Source: Nocardia wallacei (GTDB taxonomy: Bacteria; Actinomycetota; Actinomycetes; Mycobacteriales; Mycobacteriaceae). From it: a DNA stretch of 64,000 bases. Position 1 is the first letter of the stretch; the number at the start of each line of letters is the position of its first letter. The position numbers and the translations under genes were made by a program. Below, piece by piece: positions 35,450 through 45,537 of this stretch. Where the stretch lies: contig NZ_JARWQD010000116.1 in NCBI RefSeq assembly GCF_029869545.1, positions 1 through 64,000 on the forward strand, written 5' to 3'. The notes beneath the pieces are model-generated. The model was given only the letters and a program-made list of their open reading frames with translations, searched no databases and was not told the origin of the DNA.

Positions 35450-35897
35450 CGCTGCCTCCGGTCGGTGCGGTGCGGTGGGCTTCGAGGTTCGCGATCAATC
35501 GTGCGGTCAGCTCCAGGTACTGTGCCATTTCCTGATCCGAGATCTCCTGTGAGGCTGCGGCATTCACGTCGTCGGCGGCCCGGACGAGATCTACCTCCAG
35601 ACTGTGGGCGTGCGCGGTGAGTGCGATGAGGGCTTTCCGGCCGTCAGTGGGGTCGGGCCTACGTACGATCAGTCCGTCACGCTGCATCCGGTTGAGGGTG
35701 TGTGCCATGGTCGACTGATCGATGCGGACCTGTTCGCGCAATTCGTTCTGCGTCACCTCGTCTCGTTCATACAATGCGAGCAGTTGGGCGAACTGGCCGG
35801 GCACTACCCCCATCGGGGCGATTCGCACCCGGAGTGCCTGCTCGAGCAGGCGGGCGAGGTGGTTGATCTGATAGCCGAGCGATTCTTCCCGTTTCAT
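35442..35897 (-). CDS. MarR-family transcriptional regulator
   Basis: 151-aa winged-helix regulator. The winged HTH lies at about residues 28-100 (VVPGQFAQLLALYERDEVTQNELREQVRID, split here by the DNA-recognition helix STMAHTLNRMQRDG, and the wing RRPDPTDGRKALIALT). I use ATG 35897 after a GGAG site. Two near-palindromic operators lie just upstream, so it is probably autoregulated. Confidence 0.9.
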   Translation of the reverse strand: MKREESLGYQINHLARLLEQALRVRIAPMGVVPGQFAQLLALYERDEVTQNELREQVRIDQSTMAHTLNRMQRDGLIVRRPDPTDGRKALIALTAHAHSLEVDLVRAADDVNAAASQEISDQEMAQYLELTARLIANLEAHRTAPTGGSDG

Positions 35898-35907
35898 GCA
35901 GACTCCT

Positions 35908-35945
35908 TGTATGGCTTGCCATACACAATACATGGCAAGCCATAC
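35908..35945. promoter_or_regulatory. Paired palindromic MarR operators
   Basis: Two copies of the same palindrome in opposite central orientation: GTATGGC-TT-GCCATAC at 35909-35924 and ATGGC-AA-GCCAT at 35932-35943. They are 22 bases apart centre to centre, about two helical turns, directly upstream of the marR ribosome site. Confidence 0.8.
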
Positions 35946-36139
35946 AATAGGTGAGGGTGGATCTAACAGCCGCGGACAACAGTTGGCGACTACCCCCGTT
36001 GGATCTTCGTTGTGACGTTGACCTACGCGCGTGTGAGTAGGCAGCCGAGAGCCACTGCTGTGCGATCGATGCCGAGCCTCCCCGATTCGTTCCGGGGCCG
36101 GCCATCAGCCGGAAAGGGGTCAGGATTCAGAATCTGACA

Positions 36140-36665
36140 CTAGTTTCGTGATTCGGCGATCGGTTTGCTCAGTCGCTCAACAGGCTTCGCTTGCGGAAGT
36201 AGGTCCGGTTTGGCTCTGCCGAACGTCTGCCGCGTGATCGTCCTACAAGTTAACGTGCCCGTCGACCGGGCCGCTGTTCCATGGCATCGTGAATCCGGCC
36301 GGTGACTGCGTCGGAGTCTCGGCGCAATCCCCGGACGAACGAGTGCAATGCTGGCAGGTCGTCCGTCTCGACGGCTGTTATCCATCGCTCCAGCTCACGG
36401 CCGCGAAGTTGCTTCATCATCAGCGATTGCGTGAGAAGACTTTCGCAGAACAGGTGCCCGGTGTGTTGTCACAGAACAACCGGCGTATCCGCAGCCGGAT
36501 CAGCACCTCGCGACAGGCAACGGCGGCGTCGGACAGTCGCCGTTCAAACCGGCTGTGCGCCCGCTGCGCCGTCACCCCGCATCCGGGACAGGCAACCGGC
36601 TCGCCGCGAGTACTGGCCAGGATGGATAACACCCGGTCGGATGCATAAACGCGCTCGATCGACAA
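36140..36665 (-). pseudogene. ISL3-family transposase pseudogene, internally deleted
   Basis: Minus-strand remnant. The first about 80 residues carry the ISL3 zinc-finger region: PVACPGCGV, HSRFERRLSDAAVACREVLI and RRLFC, followed in another frame by TFAEQVPG. After a jump, the C-terminal part reads LRGRELERWITAVETDDLPAL, HSFVRGLRRDSDAV and RQTFGRAKPDLL, which match the end of ISL3 transposases. The catalytic middle is missing and frames change at least twice, so it is dead. Its upstream flank is the 36663-36800 repeat. Confidence 0.7.
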
Positions 36666-36800
36666 CCAAGCAAGATGCGGGAACCGGTCAGCCGCCGGTC
36701 CAAGATCAGAGCACCCGCGACATCTTCAACTATCAAGCGCCCGAGCGAATTTCGAACGGGTCAATCACGCAAACCGTGCCAGATCCAGAATCTCACCGGA
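36663..36800 (+). repeat. ISL3 end repeat (copy B, inverted relative to 34565-34700)
   Basis: About 135 bases lying upstream of the transposase pseudogene, matching 34565-34700 on the opposite strand with roughly 85% identity. The two copies bracket 2 kb containing the marR operon. They look like the left end of two copies of one IS element inserted head to head. Confidence 0.6.
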
Positions 36801-36936
36801 CTCGACAGCTCGGAACGAACATGGCGATGGCAGCCGAGCATCCCACAGAGCACGCAGCTGTGGGTGGTGTATACGAAGTCCTTCGAGGTCGAGCCGTATT
36901 TGACGAAGCCAGAGGCTGAGGGCTAGCCTCACTCAC

Positions 36937-37904
36937 ATGGACACTTCTTCAGTGTCCAGAGGTACCGAAAATGTGCGCTTGTCCCTGATGGCGCACCAGA
37001 AGTATTACCGCAGTCACAATCCCAGTGCCGCAGAAGACCGACAGCGGCGGATCGACGAAATACAGACTGAGATCGACGAATCCGACCCGCTAAACCACAT
37101 CAGGACGATCCGTACGTGCTGGAAACTGCGCACCCGCTCCGACCAGCAACGGCCCTACCGAATCGCCTGGTTCGACGCCATGGAACGCCTCGTCGACGCT
37201 GAAGTGCAGGCCGCCACAGACCGCACCCGACGCGACGAGCTCGACCACAAACAAGGACGCGACTCGCACCTCGCCGAACTCGAAAGCCTCTTGAACCGTG
37301 CCACCCCTACGGTTCGCGCCGAATACGCAGATGCGCTCGCCGAGCTGCGGACCGGCCCCGACAACGTCGGTGACCGGCTCGGCCTGCACCTGGCCGAACT
37401 CGCCGCAACCAGCTCGGCAAGCGCAGCCGCGGAAGTCAGCTGGAGGCCGAGGCTGCACGCAAAGCACTGGTCGAATTCGCCGGAGGCCCTGACCAACTCG
37501 TCGACGACACCGACGTGCAGCTAGCTCACCTGAACGCCACGTTCCGGCTCTACGACCAACGCACGCACGCCCGCCGACGTCTCCAGGAAACTAAGACCGA
37601 GCTGTTCCACGCCACCACTCTTCAGCGGACCCCGCAACCGACATCAGCCGATCAGACAATCGCCGATCGAAGTGCCGACCCAGTCCGGTGGCTGACTGAC
37701 GACCAGCTGAACGAGATGATCGAAAAAGCGCGGTTCGAACGACAATTGCTAGCTGCACGACAAGAGCAGCGACGACGGGCATCACTCACAGAGGAGCAAC
37801 GCACCGCCGAAGACGTACTGCGCACGCGAACGACCCAGCAGCACGAGAGCGCATCTACCACGACGCCGCATTCGCCTCTACCTGACACTGATTTCAGCCT
37901 GTAG
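36937..37904 (+). CDS. Coiled-coil hypothetical protein, frameshifted near 37435
   Basis: Two successive readings belong to one protein of about 322 residues. The first (from ATG 36937) is charged and helical to about LHLAELAAT near 37410; its last about 25 codons have poor composition. The second frame picks up QLEAEAARKALVEFAGGPDQ before 37515 and continues to 37904 with coiled-coil sequence (LNEMIEKARFERQLLAARQEQ). The shift equals one missing base near 37430-37440. Function unknown. It may belong to the mobile island; the defect may be an error. Confidence 0.55.
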
Positions 37905-38060
37905 CGGCTGCGGATCCTGAGCGTCGTGGTGTGCGCATCGCTGCGCACTACGACTGCCCCGCACAACCCATTTACCCACTGCGGTTCCCGCCATGCCGGA
38001 TTCGCTGCCGCGCGCATCTCCTGTGACGCGACGATCACTGGGCTCGTACCAGCCATGCGG

Positions 38061-38405
38061 TCAGCACGGCTGAAGCGGGTAGCACGGCGGCGGAGGAGTG
38101 ACTGGCGCCGACCGTACGGGCGCGGGCGCAACAGTCGAGGGCGCAGCGGGAGACGCTGGCCTGTCGGGTGACTCCATGTGAGTGAGGGCCAGCACGACCA
38201 GCAGCAGGACCACACCACCGAAGACCACCGCGAGCGCCCACAGGATCGGCATGGGGTTGGTGCTCCGGTAGCCGTGGAAATACGGGGACCGATAGCGTCC
38301 CGGACGCGGCGCTCGGCGGTCGCGGAACCGGGTGTACCCACGCACCGAGTGCCCGCCCGGCTTGCGCCCCCGACGTCCGGTCCCCCGCACGGCCTCATAC
38401 CCCAT
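38061..38405 (-). CDS. Hypothetical single-pass membrane protein
   Basis: 114-aa protein: an Arg/Gly-rich cytoplasmic N-terminus of about 50 residues, one membrane helix (PMPILWALAVVFGGVVLLLVV) and a Pro/Ala-rich extracytoplasmic tail. I use ATG 38405; readings from further upstream have poor composition. No family recognised. It is oriented against the neighbouring helicase gene. Confidence 0.55.
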   Translation of the reverse strand: MGYEAVRGTGRRGRKPGGHSVRGYTRFRDRRAPRPGRYRSPYFHGYRSTNPMPILWALAVVFGGVVLLLVVLALTHMESPDRPASPAAPSTVAPAPVRSAPVTPPPPCYPLQPC

Positions 38406-38688
38406 GCCAGAAGTATCCCAGCGGGCACCGGCCCGTTCGGGCGAAACCGCTGCCTGAATTTGCGCCGCAGCGCGAAACACCTTGCTGCCCTGAAAGATAT
38501 AGCCACTCTGCTCAAGGACACCAGCGAAGGCAGACCTCCTGATTGGACGATCTGGCCGAGCAACTGCTTCGTTGCTCGTCACCAAAACTGACCACTCGGC
38601 ATCGTTGCCGTTTCGTCGAATCGGTTGTCGGACTTGGACTCATCGTGCACCCTGGTCTGTTGCCTAGGGATGGAGGTTGGTGGGGATC

Positions 38689-41600
38689 ATGGCTGAGATC
38701 GATGATGCTGAAGCTCTGCGGTTGACAACGAACTTGGTTCAGTTTCTGGCGGAAATCACTGAGAACGCAGCGCGTTCACCGATTCGGGACGTCGTTTCCG
38801 ACCATCGAACCGGTCCGAAGGTCCTGGTGTGGCTGGACGACCTCCCGGAGAGCGTCAAGGTGGCCGACCAACCGGATGGGGTGCTACTGAGGCTCGGCCC
38901 CCGACCCGTCTCGTCGAGCCAGCGTTGCCTGAAGAGCTCGCTGATTCCGTGATCTGGACCGAAAACGAACACGGTGGTCACGAGCCCGCGCTGCAGGGCG
39001 GCACCGGCCACGTCGCAGTCTTCAAGAAGTGGCAAGCAGCGTGGGCGAAATGGGCTGCAGCGGAACGCCAGTCGCGCGAGACGCGCAAGCTGTACGAGGA
39101 TCTCGAACTGGCGGCCAAGCTCCTCGAGCAGCAGGACGACGAATATGAGTTCGTCCTCGTTGCTGGCTTGCTGTCCTGGAAGACACCCGATGGTACGCAG
39201 CTCCGTCGCCACCTGATCAGCGAGCCGTTAGTTCCAACTCTCGATCGGGAGACCGCGGAAGTAGTTGTCCGCCGCGGCGGTGGTAAGCGCCGGCTCGAGG
39301 ACCGGGAGCTGCTCGAAGGACAAGAGGGCTACTACCCACAGCGCAGCGCAGCAATCAAGGCCGCCGTGCTGGACTCCGACACATCCTTGCTGGACACCGA
39401 CATCATGGCTGACGTGGAGACGTGGCTGGCCGCCGCGCTGGACCAGCCCATGCAGGCAGTTCCGCTGAGGAACGACTTGGGTGACGAGCCCACACCGACG
39501 GTTCAGGTCTGCGCGGCTCCGGCGATGTGGTTACGGCCCCGCAGCAAGGTCCTCCTTGCCGAGGCATATCGATACATCGCCGACGAGTTGAAGAAGCCAG
39601 GTGCGCAAGTGCCGGTGGCGCTCGCCCAACTCGTCATCGAAACCGAGAAATCCCACCGTGACCGCTGGCTAGCCGAGCAAGGCGCGGTCACCGGAGACAT
39701 ACTCGGACACGATCCGCTGTTCCCGAAGAAGACGAACAGAGAACAAGAGCGAGTGATGGACTTGCTCCGCACCGAGACTGCTGTCGTCGTCCAGGGGCCA
39801 CCCGGCACAGGCAAGACACACACGATCGCCAACCTCATCAGCACGTTGCTGGCACGAGGCCAGCGTGTGCTGGTGACCAGCCAGAAGGAGCAGGCGCTCA
39901 AGGTGCTGCGGGACCAGATCCCGGAGGAGCTGCGGAAGCTGTGTGTTCTCCTGGCCGGTGGAAGCCGCAATGCTGCAGCAGAACTCCAGTCGGGCTTGGA
40001 CACGCTCTCGGGCGAAGTCGCGTCCAAAAGCAGCAAAGCCCTTGCCGACCAGGCCGAGATCCTCGCCGAACAGCGAGTACAGTTGCGCAGCAAGAGCGCT
40101 GAGTTGAACCGCAGAATCCTGGCACTTCGCGACGCCGAGAACGTCTACCACGACCCGGTGGTGCCCGGCGACTCGGGCACCCCATACTACGGGACACTCG
40201 CCGAGATCGTCCGAACGGTGCGACGCAACGAACCGCACTACGGGTGGATGCCCGACGTGACCGACGAAGCGCCGAAGGTCCCACCATTGTCGACGGCCGA
40301 ATTCGTGCAACTCCGCCGACTATTGCTAACGGAGACCCCCGAGCGGCGAGCGCGCGGTTCACAGCTCATCCCTGACCGGGATCAGCTGCCGTCCGGTGGT
40401 GACATCGCCCGATTGGTGCACGCAGAGCGCGACGCCGAGGCGGACATCCCGACGTCCGCCGACGAGCTGGCTCACACACTGGCCCGCGCGGACGAAGAGT
40501 CCTTGCGCTCACTGCATCTGTTGACCGACAGCCTCCAGCCGGTCCTGCGGCAACTCGGATATACCCCCGACGGAACGCCTTCCGAGGCGCCGAACTGGGC
40601 ACACCGCGCAACGACGGACCTGATGACAGGAAGACGGCTGGCTATCTGGGACCAGTTGCTGAGCCTGCGGGAGGAACCGCAGCAACTGCGGGAGGTGCAC
40701 AAGCCCATCGCGCGACATCAGATTGAACTCGAGCCCATTACACCGACGTCGCTCGCCACGGCCCGCGGCTGGCTGAAAGCGGGTTGGGAGCTACACCGCC
40801 ATCTGAACGGCGGCAAGAAGCTCCGCAAGATCCTTCCTGCTGAAGCCCAGCGACGCGCTACACCCTTCCTGAACGCGATTAAAGTCGACGATCAGCGGCC
40901 ATCGACCACCGAGGAACTCGACGTGGCGCTTACTCGGCTCGAGATCGAAACCAGGGCCGCCCATCTCATCGCACAGTGGGCCGGCGCCGACGTTCACCTG
41001 GAAGTAGGACCTCTGCTGCCGATGCTGGCGGAGCTCGAGGATCACGCGAAAACCCTCGACGCTGCCGCCGCCATTTCCGGCATCGCCCGCGACGCCGCCA
41101 GAGTCCTGCAAACAGCTGGCGTGGTAGTCGACCTTTCCACACCTGCCGCACTTGCCAGGACGCTGGCGAGCACTCACGTGGCGCTACGGCGAATCGACCT
41201 GGAGAAGGCCAGATTCGGCGTCGACCGTCTTGTCGCGACGATCGATGAGTGGGCGTCGCGATCGGACGCTTGCCCCGAGCTGGTGCTGCTGCGAGAGGCC
41301 GTCATCGAGCGAGACCTCGACGCCTATACGGACCGCCTGCAGCTCATCGAAAACGCTCGTTTCGAGCGCGACCAGGAGCTACATAGCCGACAGCTTGGGC
41401 AAGCACTGGAACTCGCTCACCCGCGCCTGCTCGAACTCTTGCGCACAACCGCGCACGATCAGGTCTGGGACGATCGGCTCGCGTCACTGCCTGATGCGTG
41501 GGCTTGGTCCACGGCGCGGCGATTCATCGAGCACCACCGCACACTCGACGAAGAGAACCGCTTGACCGCCGAATTCGACAACGTCGAGGACACGATTCGC

Positions 41601-43166
41601 CGGATTACCGAGCAGCTTGCAGGGGTCGAGGCCAAGCGTGCGTGCCTGAATCAGATGACGGACACCCACGCGCGGGGCCTGCGCACCTACCAGCAGCACA
41701 TGTTTCAAGTAGGCGCTGGCAAGGGAAGGAAGACACGCGAGTTCCGCCGAGCGGCCCGTGAAGCAATGGCCATCGCCAAGGAGGCAGTACCCGCCTGGGT
41801 CGTGCCGTTGCCAAACCTATTGGAAAACCTTCCCCCTGAAAAGAACTCTTTTGACGTCGTTATTGTCGATGAAGCAAGTCAGGTCGGATTGGAGCACCTG
41901 TTCCTGCTCTGGATGGCCCCGCGCCTGATCGTGGTTGGAGACGACAAGCAATGCACGCCGGGCGCAACCCGGATGGGCAAGCTGGAACCTGTATTTCAGC
42001 GACTGGATGAACACCTTGGTGATGTACCATCCGATATTCGATTGAACTTCACATCGAAGGCGAATCTGTTCGGCCTGCTATCCGCGCGCTCCGGGAAGGA
42101 TGCTGTCGTCGCACTCCGAGAGCATTTCCGTAGTATGCCTCAAATCATCAACTGGTCGTCGACTCAATTCTATGGACAAAATGGAATCCCTGGGTTGATC
42201 TCTTTGCGAGAACATACCGTAGACGACCTCGAGCCTCTCCGCGTCGTAGCGGTGGACGACGCCTTCACAGAAGGCAGGGAACAGCAGATCCGCAATCCTG
42301 TGGAGGCAAAGAGGATTGTGGAGCAACTTGTCGATTGCCTGAACGACGCCCGGTATTCGGATAAAACGATCGGCATCGTTGTCCTACAGGGTCGGCGACA
42401 GATACGAGAACTTGAGGATGAAATTAAGAATACGGTTACACCGGAGCAGCGTGAACATCACAAGATTCGCGTCGGAACCGCACCGGACTTTCAAGGCGAC
42501 GAGCGCGACGTCATTTTCCTATCGATGGTCGTCGCGAAAGATCATCCGATGGCTCAGCGAGCCACGAGCGCCCGCCAAGCATTCAACGTCGCCGCAAGCC
42601 GCGCCCGCGACCAGATGTGGCTTTTCACCTCAGTAGGGCTCGGGCAGCTCAAAGAGAGCGATCTCCGGGCGTCACTCTTGGCATACATGACAAATCCGCC
42701 GTCGATCTATGGCAAGTCCCCTGATCTCGAGACGGTCAGCGAAACCAAGCCATGCGAACCATTCGATTCCTTGCTCGAGCAGCGCGTATTCCGATCAATA
42801 AAGAAGCGCGGTTTTCATGTAGTTCCCCAACACAAGGTCGGAACCAGAAGACTCGACCTGGTCATCGTTGGCGAGGGGGGCCGGCTGGCGGTCGAATGTG
42901 ACGGATACTACTGGCACAATACACTAGGCCGCGAGTCCTCGGATGCACGTCGCGACCGCGAACTTGCGAGAATGGGCTGGGAAGTCATGCGAATACGTGA
43001 AAGCGAATTCGAATACGATCCAGAACGAGCAATGGAACCCCTTTGGAATAGGCTGGCCGAGCGTAAGATCGAACCGACACCGACGTCATCCGAAAATATT
43101 GATATATGGAACCCTATCGATTTGCCCGAAGACGACCAATCTGATGAAGAAGTGGATGTGGCGTAG
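38689..43166 (+). CDS. SF1 helicase fused to a PD-(D/E)XK-type nuclease; one apparent frameshift
   Basis: With one C added to the run at 38898-38902, ATG 38689 gives about 1,492 residues; as written, the first 70 codons and the rest are in different frames. The UPF1-like SF1 helicase shows Walker A VQGPPGTGKTHT, Walker B VIVDEASQ, motif III GDDKQ, and late motifs DFQGDERDVIFLSMV and AFNVAASRARD, with a long coiled insertion between. The last about 120 residues form a Vsr/MTES_1575-type nuclease: RRLDLVIVG ... LAVECDGYYWH ... RRDRELARMGWEVMRI. Helicase plus Vsr-like nuclease is a known anti-phage arrangement. The 3' half is visibly richer in A/T than the 5' half. A GTG overlaps its stop for the next gene. 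Confidence 0.85.
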
Positions 43167-44002
43167 TGGATACAGAAGATAGCGTCAACATCGAACTCGA
43201 CGATCGGGTGCTTGATCGGATCGCCACTCTGATCTGTGGCGACGATGGGCCCATGTACCGCAGCGGGGCGGAGCTGGAGCAGTTTTTCCGCGCAGCGGGA
43301 TGGTCCTGGGTCGGAGAGGTCGACGACGCTCGGCGCGGTTGGGTCGAGGACAACCTCTACGCGCGACGCCGCGATCCGACGGCGATCCGAAGCCTGCTCC
43401 TGAGACTTGCCGACCCCCGCGAATACCTCGACGAGCCGAAAGCCCGACGAGAAACAGTTCGTGAGCTGAACGAACTCCTCGTGATCGAGGGCATACAGGT
43501 GGGTTACGACGGCCATAAGCCGACCCTTACGACCCTGGAATCGGCTGGCAGACGACTTGATGAGACGACGCGGATCGTGTTGACAGCGGACTTGGCCGAT
43601 ATAGTGAAGGATGAAAAATTTGGCGCGCAACTTCTATCCCGATTGGAAGATGCTCAGCTCTGCCTGGAGGCCGGAGCTCACATGGCGGCGACCATCATGC
43701 TCGGAAGTCTGCTGGAAGGCGTGCTGTATGACGTGGCGCGGACTCAGTTGGGAGAATCTGTCGGTGACAAGCTGGAAGGACTCATCGACCTCGCACGTGA
43801 CCGTTCCTGGATCGCTCGCGATGTCGTCGACTACGCTCACGTGCTGAGACGCCATCGAAACCTCGTCCACCCCAGGCGACAGTGGGTCGATTCTTATCAG
43901 CCCGACGGTGATAGTGCGCGAATAGCCTGGAATGTCGCAGTCGCAGCACTAAACGACCTGGCGTCCGTGAACCCGACCGACGAAGCAGCGAGAAGTAGCT
44001 AA
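43166..44002 (+). CDS. AbiJ N-terminal domain plus HEPN-like protein
   Basis: 278-aa protein whose GTG start overlaps the helicase stop by one base, so it is coupled to it. Residues about 8-120 resemble the AbiJ N-terminal domain (IATLICGDDGPMYRSG, FFRAAGW). The C-terminal half is helical and holds RRHRNLVHP near 228-236, which contains an Arg-x5-His spacing as in HEPN RNases or toxins. Abortive-infection proteins of this type kill or arrest infected cells by RNA cleavage. Domain assignment is from memory of the families and needs a profile search. Confidence 0.7.
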   Translation: MDTEDSVNIELDDRVLDRIATLICGDDGPMYRSGAELEQFFRAAGWSWVGEVDDARRGWVEDNLYARRRDPTAIRSLLLRLADPREYLDEPKARRETVRELNELLVIEGIQVGYDGHKPTLTTLESAGRRLDETTRIVLTADLADIVKDEKFGAQLLSRLEDAQLCLEAGAHMAATIMLGSLLEGVLYDVARTQLGESVGDKLEGLIDLARDRSWIARDVVDYAHVLRRHRNLVHPRRQWVDSYQPDGDSARIAWNVAVAALNDLASVNPTDEAARSS

Positions 44003-44097
44003 CCAAGAATTATCAAATATCCATCGATACTCGCAGCTCGGCAGACTATCTATGCATCCGGTGCTTTGCCCTTGCCACGATAAACTGGAAATGACAC

Positions 44098-44481
44098 CTA
44101 CTGCTTAGAAGGTTTCATATCTCCAGTAAAGCGGTGGACTACCTCGATCTTTCCGACGATGTGGGCGTTGAACTCGGGCAGGTCCTCGGCCGGTATCCAG
44201 TATTCCAGAATGCTCCGACCGCCGACCTGGTGGATTTTGTATCGGTCGAGGAACGCGGTTTCGACGTTGAAACGCGTTACGAATCCGACGCCGGAGGCTG
44301 GGACGTTCCAATCCCGCGCGATCATGATGGCGTATTCCTCGTTGAGGACTGGATAGAAGATCGGCTGCGATGACAACCGCGGTGGCCACTCGCGCCAGCC
44401 GGAAGCCGCGACCAACTCCAGCTCCCCGGGGCCAGTGGGCCTCCAGAGCTGGGTCGTCGGTTCGCGATCGCCGCTGGTCAT
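44098..44481 (-). CDS. Hypothetical protein of the 'ADP-ribosylation/crystallin J1' annotated family
   Basis: 127-aa protein. The pattern LWRPTGPGELELVAASGWREWPP, broken before RLSSQPIFYPVLNEEYAIMI, then ARDWNVPASGVGFVTRF and LEYWIPAEDLPEFNAHIVG is one I associate with small actinobacterial proteins listed under that name. The ADP-ribosyl-hydrolase acid motifs are not visible. It begins one base after the EF-Tu-like gene, downstream of the RHS toxin fragment, so a place in the toxin-immunity cassette is likely but unproven. Confidence 0.6.
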   Translation of the reverse strand: MTSGDREPTTQLWRPTGPGELELVAASGWREWPPRLSSQPIFYPVLNEEYAIMIARDWNVPASGVGFVTRFNVETAFLDRYKIHQVGGRSILEYWIPAEDLPEFNAHIVGKIEVVHRFTGDMKPSKQ

Positions 44482-44482
44482 T

Positions 44483-44854
44483 CTATTTCGCCTCGGAAGC
44501 GGAATCGGCGACCTCGCGCACGAGCATGACGGCGACGACCTTCGGCCCTTCCAAGACCAGGATTTCGGCTCCGCTGTGGAGGTATGGGCGGGCGAGGTCG
44601 GGGGCCAGGAATCCTATCGTCACGAGTTCGCCGTCATCGCAGTCTTCTCCGGTGCGCTCGATGAGGATGCTGATGGCCTGGTTGGATTGCGCGGGCCATC
44701 CCGGTTGGGTTTCTTCTTCGCCGCCGAGCCGGAAGACTGCCGTTGTCGTATAGACCGGCGCTGTGGGTGGGCCTGTCTGTCGGCCTCCTTGTTCGGGTGA
44801 TACCCATCGCAGGCAAGCGGTTGCTTCGGGGTTCTCGATCTTGTTTATAGCCAT
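44483..44854 (-). CDS. EF-Tu domain III-like small protein
   Basis: 123-aa protein. CLRWVSPEQGGRQTGPPTAP followed by VYTTTAVF and, later, GAEILVLEGPKVVAVMLV resembles the barrel of EF-Tu domain III, where the host sequence has an EEGGRHTPF turn and a C-terminal GGRTVGAGVV strand. No GTPase domain is present. It overlaps the end of an RHS toxin of TreTu type by ten bases. Because TreTu toxins modify EF-Tu, this may be an immunity or decoy protein; that is inference. Confidence 0.6.
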   Translation of the reverse strand: MAINKIENPEATACLRWVSPEQGGRQTGPPTAPVYTTTAVFRLGGEEETQPGWPAQSNQAISILIERTGEDCDDGELVTIGFLAPDLARPYLHSGAEILVLEGPKVVAVMLVREVADSASEAK

Positions 44855-45537
44855 AGGTTGATCCCGTTCCCGTAGAGGTTGATCAGCCGCATGAGTTCTG
44901 TGTCCGCGTAGGAGGCGGGTCCGATTCCTTCGAGTTTGCCGCCGGGGTGGTGGTGCAGGCGGTCGAACAGCCATTGGGGGATGGTTGTTTGGACGGTGAG
45001 GCCGTCGCCTCCGTTGAGGACTTCGCCCCAGCGTTCTGCGTGTTCGCCTTCGTGTGCGAACCATTTTCCTTCCATGTTTCCGGGGCCGTTGGTGAATTCC
45101 CCGGTTTCGGCGATGGAGTTGAATTCGTTGGCGTCGACGTTCCGGTACAGGGTCGTGCCGGGGGATTCGACTCTCGGGGTGGTCGAGTTCGTGTCGTGGA
45201 CGTCGCGGGGCATCAGCCCGAGGGGATCGGTCCAGGCAGTCGGGTTGAGCGGGTAGCTGTGTGGGTTGTCTGCGGGTGCGAGGCCGATCGGGTCCCGGGT
45301 GAGGAATCGTCCGGTGGCCGGATCGTACATGCGGTACAGGCTGTGGTGCAGGCCGGTTTCGGGATCGTGGAGCTGGCCTGGCAGTCGCAGTGCAGTTCCT
45401 GGCTCTCCGTGCCAGGTGGTGGATCCCCAAAGGTGAACCGTCGCGGTTGCCGTGACGTGTGCGGTGGCTGGGTCGACGAGTTCGCTGGGAGTTCCGACGA
45501 CGTCGGTGATGACCGCTCGGACGGTGCGGGTGCCGGT
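44845..45537 (-). pseudogene. Truncated RHS C-terminal toxin (TreTu-like)
   Basis: No start codon fits the full homology. The frame opens directly after a TAG at 45538 and reads RHS core sequence (HDPETGLHHSLYRMYDPATG, then RFLTRDPIGL and a PLNPTAWTDPLGL signature), followed by a variable toxin of about 100 residues (TLYRNVDANEFNSIAETGEF, GKWFAHEGEHAERWGEVL, GKLEGIGPASYADTELM). The toxin resembles the TreTu family, ADP-ribosyltransferases acting on EF-Tu. It is an orphan C-terminal cassette cut off from the repeat shell; translation from ATG 45330 could still give a 161-aa toxin part. Confidence 0.75.
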
